Of a stretch of DNA of 64,000 bases, positions 58,102 through 64,000 are shown piece by piece. The stretch's first letter is position 1, and every line of letters starts with the position of its first letter. This stretch comes from Rhodoferax sp. PAMC 29310. Its GTDB lineage: Bacteria > Pseudomonadota > Gammaproteobacteria > Burkholderiales > Burkholderiaceae_C. Below the pieces are notes generated by a model that saw only the letters and a list, made by a program, of their open reading frames with translations, was not told the origin of the DNA and searched no databases. The DNA lies in assembly GCF_017948265.1 (NCBI RefSeq), contig NZ_CP072852.1, positions 1,550,001 through 1,614,000 on the forward strand, read 5' to 3'. The position numbers and the translations under genes were made by a program.

Positions 58102-58865
58102 CCAAGCGCGAAGACCGCCACTTGCCGACGAACTGCTCGGCCTTGGGCGCTGGCGGGCGTGAGCACCCTTGCACCAGAACCAAACTCAGACCCACCAGAA
58201 CCGGTGCGCACTGGCGGTTCAGCTTCTTCAGCCATATTGGCCGGGCGCACGCCGTGCGTTTGAAAGTATTCTTGCAAAGCCGTTTTTTCGGCCGCCTTGG
58301 CCTCCAATCGGGCCCGGTAGTCCGAGAAATCGCCGTTCATACACCGGGTCAAGCCAAATGCAGTCCCCCCCACGATGACCAGTAAGCCGACGGCACGCGA
58401 GAGGTACTGAAACCCCGCCATGGTGCTCGACGCTACTTTTCTGGCCATTGCTGCTGGTTGCGCGCGAGGCCTTTCGCCCTGGGTCCTCAGCATCATGGCG
58501 TCAGCACGCAGAGACAACGCGTCGGCCCGAAGAGACAGCGCATCGGTACGCACTTCGTTGCTGGCGTTGGCGGCGTTGGCGTCGTCTGCGGCAATGGGCA
58601 CCAGTGACAACGCGGCCTCTGGCGCGCTTGCGGGAATGCGGGCCGCCGCCAGCTTGGCGTCGTAGGTCAGACGGAAACCGGCGTCACTGAGCGAATTCAG
58701 CGCCACGCGCAGCACCTGGACCTTGTCCGAATAGGCCTGCGGAGCCATGGTGTTGCGGGCTTGTTCCAGAGCACTCATCTGGGCACTGAACGCCGCCTGC
58801 AGTTCGGTCCGTTCTGCACGCTGGTCGACACCCAAAATTTCGTAGAGTGATTGTTTCAACTTCAC
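58098..58865 (-). CDS. J-like domain membrane protein, possibly 3'-truncated by the IS
   Basis: 255 aa. The N-terminus (MKLKQSLYEILGVDQRAERTE) resembles a J domain but lacks HPD, so it cannot stimulate DnaK in the usual way. A variable Ala/Asp/Arg region with repeated SLRADA units (about 108-125) and one transmembrane helix (LLVIVGGTAFGLTRCM) follow. The stop codon lies at the edge of the transposase gene, on the opposite strand, so the last residues (VRRQVAVFALG) may be new. It was probably once in one operon with 56795 and 55809. Confidence 0.65.
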   Translation of the reverse strand: MKLKQSLYEILGVDQRAERTELQAAFSAQMSALEQARNTMAPQAYSDKVQVLRVALNSLSDAGFRLTYDAKLAAARIPASAPEAALSLVPIAADDANAANASNEVRTDALSLRADALSLRADAMMLRTQGERPRAQPAAMARKVASSTMAGFQYLSRAVGLLVIVGGTAFGLTRCMNGDFSDYRARLEAKAAEKTALQEYFQTHGVRPANMAEEAEPPVRTGSGGSEFGSGARVLTPASAQGRAVRRQVAVFALG

Positions 58866-59143
58866 CCCGTTTGTCCTTTACGTGAGCGGACGGGATATTA
58901 AAAAAACAGTTCGAAACTTCGGGAAAAATTGACTAGAAATGGATTGGCCGAGTTTTCCGTTCCACGCAATGCAATTCCGATGCTATGAATTCAATAGGAA
59001 ACGATTGGAAGCGCTGCGAACTTGGCCAACCCCGACGTTTGCCAGAAGAGGGGTTGCCGCCTAACCGAAGTATGTAGGGTAGGTAGATTGTGGGCGTTGC
59101 AAATTCCACTGACTCACACAGCACCACCGAGCACTCGTCCACC

Positions 59144-59512
59144 ATGCTCGCTTTCGCCATCACCCAACTCGTCGCCACGGGAATCGCCCATTCGTACCTG
59201 GGCGAGCGCTATATTTTTATTCGCCTGTTCAAGCGGGGTGACCTGCCGAAGTTATCGGCCGGCACCGAGTTCACCAAGGGCACTTTGCGCTTCGCTTGGC
59301 ACCTGACCACGGTGGCCTGGTGGGGACTGGCCTATTTGGCTTTCACCGCAGGGTATGGCCCTGTCTCCAAAGACCAGGTGCGGACCGTCATGGGCGTGAC
59401 CTCGTTGATGTCTGCCGCTTTCCCGCTCTATTTCACACGGGGCAAGCATCTGTCGTGGATTGCATTCATCGCGGTGGGGGCGTTGCTATTGGCCTCTCGG
59501 CGAAGCCCGTGA
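59144..59512 (+). CDS. Small hypothetical membrane protein
   Basis: 122 aa from ATG 59144 (MLAFAITQLVATGIAHSYLG); a GTG at 59090 also opens the frame. Four hydrophobic segments suggest a small inner-membrane protein, with conserved-looking LGERYIFIRLFKR after the first helix and WHLTTVAWWGLAYLAF in the second. No named family recognised. Convergent with the DUF427 gene. Confidence 0.6.
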   Translation: MLAFAITQLVATGIAHSYLGERYIFIRLFKRGDLPKLSAGTEFTKGTLRFAWHLTTVAWWGLAYLAFTAGYGPVSKDQVRTVMGVTSLMSAAFPLYFTRGKHLSWIAFIAVGALLLASRRSP

Positions 59513-59568
59513 GCAAGCCGCCCGATGATGCCGCACAGGCCCAGGTTGGCTAAAGGCGGTCCGCAGGA

Positions 59569-59850
59569 CTAGGCCGTGACCTGCACACCCTTCCAAAACG
59601 CCACCCGGTCACGAATCTGCTCGGCTTCTGGCTTGGGTTCAGCGTAGTACCAGACGGCGTCGGTGTTCATGTCGCCATTGACCATCAACGAGTAGTAGCT
59701 GGCTTCGCCCTTCCAATGGCAACTGGTCTTGTGGTTGCTGAAATGCACGTAATCACGATTCAGACTGCTGGCGGGAAAGTAGTGATTGCCGTCCACCAGC
59801 ACGGTGTCGACGCTTTCGGCAATGACGATGCCGTTCCAAATAGCTTTCAT
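59569..59850 (-). CDS. DUF427 family protein
   Basis: 93 aa from ATG 59850 (MKAIWNGIVIAESVDTVLVDG), the usual family start; the frame extends upstream without similarity. The pattern NHYFPASSLNRDYVHFSNHKT, then CHWKGEASYYSLMVNG and DAVWYYAEPKPEAEQIRDRVAFW, matches DUF427 closely. The fold is known (small beta-barrel) but the function is not. Confidence 0.9.
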   Translation of the reverse strand: MKAIWNGIVIAESVDTVLVDGNHYFPASSLNRDYVHFSNHKTSCHWKGEASYYSLMVNGDMNTDAVWYYAEPKPEAEQIRDRVAFWKGVQVTA

Positions 59851-60149
59851 GGGTTGTCCTTTTTTGAAATTGGTCATTGCACCACAGCCGTTCTCAAGGC
59901 GCAGGGCCAGGTTATTTCGCTTTGGCTTGTGCCTTACCCACTGCCAACCGAGCGCGATCAGTACGCCTTTGGCGGTGCTGGGTATGGGCATCGCACAAGT
60001 CAGGTGGCATGTGTAACTTTATATGCCAAATCGACCTGTAGCCCTTTTGGATATTGCCAAAAAAGCTATAAAAAATGGAGCGATTTAGTGGCTCAGAATA
60101 ACTTTGCAAGCGCCAAGGGCGTGGCGCCTGCGATGGAACTGAATCCGAC
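59851..60149. other. Intergenic stretch with one repeat copy
   Basis: 299 bp between DUF427 and the OYE gene, both on the minus strand. Apart from the 42-nt repeat at 60028-60069 I see no gene, strong hairpin or promoter. Confidence 0.4.
60028..60069 (-). repeat. 42-nt dispersed repeat, intergenic copy
   Basis: On the minus strand ATAGCT, 30 nt, CGATTT, followed by GGCAT as in the 54883 copy. The block AAAAGGGCTACAGG matches the genic copies. Confidence 0.7.
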
Positions 60150-61205
60150 TTACATCGTCAGGTAGTCGGTATAGCCCTTGGCGCCGGGGGTGTAGAAGGT
60201 GCTGGCATCTGGGGCGTTCAATGCAGCGCCAGCCTTGATACGGGCCGGCAAGTCGGGGTTGGCCAGAAAGCTGGTGCCAAAGGCCACGGCGTCCAGCTTG
60301 CCTTGCGCGATGGCTTGCTCGGCTTCCTCAGGGTTGTAGCCCATGTTGCCAATCAACACGCCTTTGTATTTTTCGCGGGCAACGGTCATCACATCGGCCT
60401 TTTGTAGGCCGAAGAAGTCAGCACGCATCACGTGCAGGTAGGCCAGTTTGTAAGCGTTAAGCTTGTCGGCCAGGAAGTCGATCAGCGCGAGCGGATCGCT
60501 GTCGATCATGCTGTTGAAGCTGTTCAGCGGCGACAAGCGCAGGCCCACGCGGTCCGCGCCAATGGCGGCGGTGACGGCAGTCAGCACTTCAAACAGGAAG
60601 CGTGCGCGCTTTTCCATGGTGCCGCCGTAGCCATCGGTGCGCTGGTTGGCGCCATCGCGCAGGAACTGGTCAATCAGGTAGCCGTTGGCGCCGTGCACTT
60701 CCACGCCGTCAAAGCCGGCCTCGATGGCGTTTTTGGCGCCTTGAGCAAAGGCCGCCACGATGGCGGGAATCTCGGCTTCGGTCAGCGCATGCGCTGCCAC
60801 GTGCGGCACCTTGCCTGCGGGGGTGTTGATATCGCCTTCGATGGGCGTGGCAGTAGAGGACACGCTGACCGCGCCGCCGTTGATGCTGGGGTGCGCCGCA
60901 CGGCCACTGTGCCAGATCTGCATGAAGATGCGCCCGCCCTTGGCGTGGACCGCTGCGGTGGTTTTCTTCCAGCCTTCAATCTGCTCTTGGGAGTAGATGC
61001 CTGCCTCAGCCACAAAGGCGGACGTGTTGGGCATGACCATGGTGCACTCGGTGATCAGCAGACCGCCGGTGGCGCGCTGACTGTAGTACTCTGCCATCAA
61101 GTCATTGGGCAGGTGCTCCGTGCCAGCGCGGGTGCGCGTCAGCGGGGCGAGAAGGATGCGATTGGGGAGAGTGAGAGCGCCGACTTGCAAGGGGGAGAAA
61201 AACAT
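60150..61205 (-). CDS. Alkene reductase of the Old Yellow Enzyme family
   Basis: 351 aa, FMN-dependent ene-reductase of the NemA/XenB/OYE group, reducing activated C=C bonds or nitro compounds with NAD(P)H. N-terminal LPNRILLAPLTRTRAG binds FMN; QIWHSGRAAHPS has the substrate His/Ser; the HGANGYLIDQFLRDGANQRTD signature and the C-terminal VAFGTSFLANPDLPARIK are intact. Stand-alone gene, minus strand. Confidence 0.92.
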   Translation of the reverse strand: MFFSPLQVGALTLPNRILLAPLTRTRAGTEHLPNDLMAEYYSQRATGGLLITECTMVMPNTSAFVAEAGIYSQEQIEGWKKTTAAVHAKGGRIFMQIWHSGRAAHPSINGGAVSVSSTATPIEGDINTPAGKVPHVAAHALTEAEIPAIVAAFAQGAKNAIEAGFDGVEVHGANGYLIDQFLRDGANQRTDGYGGTMEKRARFLFEVLTAVTAAIGADRVGLRLSPLNSFNSMIDSDPLALIDFLADKLNAYKLAYLHVMRADFFGLQKADVMTVAREKYKGVLIGNMGYNPEEAEQAIAQGKLDAVAFGTSFLANPDLPARIKAGAALNAPDASTFYTPGAKGYTDYLTM

Positions 61206-61305
61206 AAATGGGTATCCGGTGTGTAAATGAGCGCGGAAGATAGCACCGCGAGCAATACACCCGGCAGTACGGGTAAATGCAATTTGAGTTACGCAAATGG
61301 CGCGC

Positions 61306-61950
61306 TTACTGCGCGCGCTCCAGATCGCGAATCAGCGTTTTCACCTTGGTGGTGATGATGTCCACCGCGGGGCCGTTGGCGCCGTGGGGCAAGATGACGT
61401 CGGCGTGGCGCTTGGTGGGCTCAATGAACTGCTTGTGCATGGGGCGCACAGTTTCCAGGTATTGCTCAATCACACTCTCGGCGCTGCGCCCGCGCTCGGC
61501 CATATCGCGCTGCAAGCGGCGAATAAAGCGCACGTCTGAGGCGGTGTCAACGAACACTTTCAACGACATCATGTGGCGCAAGTCGGCATCAAACAGCGCA
61601 AACAAGCCTTCGATCACGATCACTGGCGCGGGCTTCACGGTGATGGTTTGGCTGGCGCGGTTGTCCAACGTGAAATCGTACGTAGGCATTTCAATTGACT
61701 CTCCCCGGCGCAAGGCTTGCACGTGCTGCACCATCAAAGGCCAGTCAAACGCATCGGGATGGTCGTAATTGGTTTTGCGCCGCTCTTAAGGCGATAAATG
61801 AGTTTGATCGCAGTAGTAGTCGTCTTGAAACACCACGGCCGTCATCTCGGTCCCGATGGACGCCAACACTTGGCGGGTCACGGTGGATTTGCCGCTGCCA
61901 CTGCCGCCTGTGACACCGATCACAAAGGGTTTGTTGTTGGTTTTGTTCAT
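61306..61950 (-). pseudogene. udk: Uridine kinase interrupted by an in-frame TAA
   Basis: The N-terminal 54 codons start at ATG 61950: FVIGVTGGSGSGKSTVTRQV (P-loop) and VVFQDDYYCDQTHLSP. A TAA at 61786-61788 follows, and the same frame goes straight on with ERRKTNYDHPDAFDW, then MPTYDFTLDNR, IVIEGLFAL and FIRRLQRDMAERGRS to the stop at 61306. The gene is full length apart from this one codon (214 codons), where homologues have a Glu, Gln or similar residue. Uridine kinase phosphorylates uridine and cytidine for salvage. The start fragment is too short for most gene finders. Confidence 0.8.
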
Positions 61951-62110
61951 GTGATCTCCGTGCCTGGACGGACAAAGGCCCGGTTTTTACAGAGGACGTG
62001 CGTCCCGCCAATAAGCTCTTAGGAAACCGTACAGGCTATGGCGGTCATGGTGTGACAACACAAGACGTTCAATCGCGCAAGGGCTTTCGCGGGAATCTAA
62101 ACTATGTTCT

Positions 62111-62734
62111 ATGAAAACAAATCGCTCTATTCATTCTGCTGTTCGCCAAGCATTGTTGACCATGCTGTTGAGCCTATTCGGAGGGTTTGGCGTGGCGACG
62201 AGTGCTTCGGCTCAGCCGACTCCTACCTCGGCCCCGGCGGCTGCAGCGTGCCCTGCCCTCTTGCAGCACCAGTTTTCCAGATTGCAAGACGAGGCACCCC
62301 AAAACCTGTGCCAATACGCGGGCAAAGTGGTGTTGGTGGTTAACACCGCCAGCTTCTGCGGATTCACCAGCCAGTACGAAGGCCTGGAAGCCCTGTACGC
62401 CAAGTACCAAAGCAAGGGATTGGTGGTTCTGGGTTTTCCCTCCAATGATTTTGGTGCGCAGGAACCTGGCTCATCGAAAGTGATTGCCGATTTTTGTTTC
62501 AACACCTACGGCGTCAAGTTCCCCATGTTTTCCAAGACCGTGGTGATAGGCGCCAAGCGAAACGCCCTGTATCAGGACTTGTTTCAAGCGACTAAGGTGG
62601 CTCCGGGCTGGAACTTTCACAAATACCTGATTGACCGCCATGGCAAGGTGGTCGCCAATTACCCCAGCGAGGTCACGCCCAACAGCGCGAGCATCGTCTC
62701 GGGCATTGAGAAAGCACTGAGCCAAAAACTTTAA
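62111..62734 (+). CDS. Glutathione peroxidase family protein, exported
   Basis: 207 aa. A signal peptide (LLTMLLSLFGGFGVATSASA) leads to a thioredoxin-fold peroxidase: NTASFCGFTSQYEGLEALYAKY with the peroxidatic Cys, VLGFPSNDFGAQEPGSS with the Gln, and WNFHKYLIDRHGKVV with the Trp/Asn. Cys (not selenocysteine) homologues usually use thioredoxin. The export signal suggests a periplasmic location, unlike BtuE. A strong terminator follows at 62780. Confidence 0.88.
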   Translation: MKTNRSIHSAVRQALLTMLLSLFGGFGVATSASAQPTPTSAPAAAACPALLQHQFSRLQDEAPQNLCQYAGKVVLVVNTASFCGFTSQYEGLEALYAKYQSKGLVVLGFPSNDFGAQEPGSSKVIADFCFNTYGVKFPMFSKTVVIGAKRNALYQDLFQATKVAPGWNFHKYLIDRHGKVVANYPSEVTPNSASIVSGIEKALSQKL

Positions 62735-62779
62735 TGGATAGAGTGATTCACCCTGGGTTGGTTCAAAGCACGACAGCTA

Positions 62780-62807
62780 CTGAAACCCTTATTTTTCAGT
62801 TTTTTTT
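62780..62807 (+). terminator. Rho-independent terminator after the peroxidase gene
   Basis: CTGAAA/TTTCAG stem with an 8-nt loop, followed by T8 on the plus strand. It overlaps the 3' end of the convergent methyltransferase gene. Confidence 0.75.
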
Positions 62808-63544
62808 GCTCTGGTCGGTGTAAGCGCGCCAGCGCTAAAAGTCGCCATGTAGTTAACGCTGGTGTCTTTGCACCAAGACGCCTTGTGTATCAAAGGCAGG
62901 TAGCGCATACCGCGCAGATCCGTCTGCTGCAGACCCGCCCGGCCTGCAGCCAATGCCAGCTCACTGGGCCTTACAAACTGACGCCACGCGTGCGTGCCCC
63001 GAGGAAGCACGCGTAAAACGTACTCTGCGCCCACGATGGCGAACACAAAGCTTTTCCAAGTGCGGTCAATGGTCGAAGCAAACATCAGTCCCCCAGGCGC
63101 CACGCTGCTGGCCACTCTGGAAACAAAGGCGTCCACGTCGCTCACGTGTTCGACCACCTCCAGTGCCAACACCACATCAAATCGTTCCTCCGCAGGCACC
63201 ACTGCAGCCGGTTCGCCCAGCCTGTAGTCCACCACGACATGTCGCGACTCAGCGTGCAAGCGCGCGGCAGCTATGTTGCCGGGCGAGGCATCGACACCCA
63301 CGACCTGTGCGCCCAATCGCGCTAACGGCTCCGACAGCAAGCCGCCACCGCAACCCACATCCAAGATACGTAAACCGGCCAAGGGGCTGTTGGTTTGACC
63401 CCCAAAATGAGCGGTGATTTGCTGCACGACATAGTCCAGGCGCAGCGCATTCACGACATGCAAGGGCCGCATCGGCCCTTCGCTGTTCCACCAAGTGGCG
63501 CTGAGGCGGTTAAATCGTTCAATCTCTGAAGTGATGACGGTCAT
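62789..63544 (-). CDS. UbiG-like class I SAM methyltransferase
   Basis: 251 aa from ATG 63544 (MTVITSEIERFNRLSATWWN); the frame extends upstream but that part is not conserved in style. UbiG methylates the two oxygens in ubiquinone synthesis. FNRLSATWWNSEGPMRPLH, the SAM motif RILDVGCGGGLLSEPLARLG, GVDASPGNIAAARLHA and LEVVEHVSDVDAFV are all UbiG-like; the eukaryotic Coq3 also ends similarly. With a likely second ubiG copy elsewhere in a Comamonadaceae genome, which one is essential cannot be judged. Convergent with the peroxidase gene. Confidence 0.82.
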   Translation of the reverse strand: MTVITSEIERFNRLSATWWNSEGPMRPLHVVNALRLDYVVQQITAHFGGQTNSPLAGLRILDVGCGGGLLSEPLARLGAQVVGVDASPGNIAAARLHAESRHVVVDYRLGEPAAVVPAEERFDVVLALEVVEHVSDVDAFVSRVASSVAPGGLMFASTIDRTWKSFVFAIVGAEYVLRVLPRGTHAWRQFVRPSELALAAGRAGLQQTDLRGMRYLPLIHKASWCKDTSVNYMATFSAGALTPTRAKKTEK

Positions 63545-63765
63545 GCAATTTACGATTTGAGGGGACAAGGGGTGGCGGAGGCACTGCAGTAGGCATATGT
63601 GCTTTAGCAGGTGGGAAATCGAGCCCACCGGGCGCGTGCCGAGACTATCGGCCTTTTGGGGTCATGGCGTTACGCGTTGCCTGAATAGGGCGAAAAGGTG
63701 TATGGTCAATTGGCTAAAAAGCGCTTATTTTGATTCACCCGCACACGCTCACACTTCCGCTCAAC

Positions 63766-63972
63766 ATGCCACAGCGTAATTCTCCCAACACCATCAAAAG
63801 TCTGACCGATCTTAATTACCTGACCGATGTGGTTGTTGACAAGCGCTATGGTCAACGAGCGTCTTCCAAGAAAAACCGACGCAACCGTCACTATGAAAAA
63901 CAGTTCATCCGCAATACATTAAGCCACGGTCTGCCGAATGAACAGATTGAAACGAGTGATCCTTTGAAGTAA
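63766..63972 (+). CDS. Small basic hypothetical protein
   Basis: 68 aa from ATG 63766 (MPQRNSPNTIKSLTDLNYLT); the frame also opens at 63730. Lys/Arg-rich (RYGQRASSKKNRRNRHYEKQ), soluble, without recognisable family. The codon pattern is more AT-rich than the neighbours. The 220 bp before it hold no clear feature. Confidence 0.45.
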   Translation: MPQRNSPNTIKSLTDLNYLTDVVVDKRYGQRASSKKNRRNRHYEKQFIRNTLSHGLPNEQIETSDPLK

Positions 63973-64000
63973 AAAGCAATGTGATTCACACCCCGTCTTT

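Noticed and set aside
36783..60069. CRISPR array formed by the 42-nt repeats
   Set aside because: Copies are kilobases apart, in both orientations, diverged, and there are no cas genes.
21834..61788. Reassignment of TAA/TAG to glutamine, suggested by three in-frame stops
   Set aside because: Many intact genes in the window end at normal TAA or TAG codons with correct family lengths, so stops work. Isolated mutations, assembly errors or local readthrough are simpler.

Overview
The window is chromosomal DNA of a betaproteobacterium, most likely a member of the Comamonadaceae close to Rhodoferax or Polaromonas. This is judged from protein style and from gene neighbourhoods such as pyrG-kdsA-DUF1330-eno-ftsB and dut-coaBC. 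I ran no database search. Most of the window is dense housekeeping sequence, with short operons that often overlap by 1-4 bases.

Layout. 1-2.3 kb: end of an unknown gene, an alanine-rich lipoprotein, and an L16 arginine hydroxylase (cupin-4) with a partner gene. 2.4-11.6 kb: SlyD-type isomerase, dut, coaBC, and divergently pyrG-kdsA-DUF1330-eno-ftsB plus a NadR-like ATPase; then hslO and a gamma-carbonic anhydrase. 11.6-19.4 kb: ferritin-like DUF455 protein, EAL/HDOD signalling protein, xerD, AEC transporter, queG divergent from tsaE-amiC, and a hypothetical gene with a probable frameshift. 19.4-25.7 kb: a fructose-type sugar ABC locus (kinase frcK and a PfkB kinase, divergent from frcB-frcC-frcA-fucU-ROK regulator). 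The binding protein frcB has an in-frame stop. 25.7-36.4 kb: DedA protein, a large beta-propeller GGDEF protein, and a cusCBA copper/silver efflux operon with a small Cys-rich exported protein. 36.4-45 kb: mutL, a DMT transporter with a His-rich tail, a decayed CoA-transferase remnant, and a huge two-SBP/GAF/PAS/GGDEF/EAL/REC protein split by a TAG and preceded by a c-di-GMP-I (GEMM) riboswitch. 45-54 kb: MFS and MATE transporters, small membrane proteins, Bcr-type MFS, miaA, an orphan ABC ATPase and a pabB-pabC fusion. 54-64 kb: repeat-rich accessory stretch with two J-domain-like membrane proteins separated by an IS481-type element, DUF427, an Old Yellow Enzyme, udk broken by a stop, a glutathione peroxidase and a UbiG-like methyltransferase.

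The most unusual signal is an 11-copy dispersed repeat with a 42-nt core of nearly constant length. It starts ATAGCT and ends CAATTT or CAAAAC. Six copies are intergenic and five lie inside conserved genes (coaBC, amiC, mutL twice, miaA). In all four sense-oriented genic copies the repeat is read in the same frame, giving Ile-Ala, ten residues, then Gln-Asn (Pro-Asn in amiC). This resembles protein-embedded repeats such as the Rickettsia palindromic elements. A second theme is lesions in otherwise intact genes: three in-frame stops (frcB, the large sensor, udk) and one A-run frameshift.
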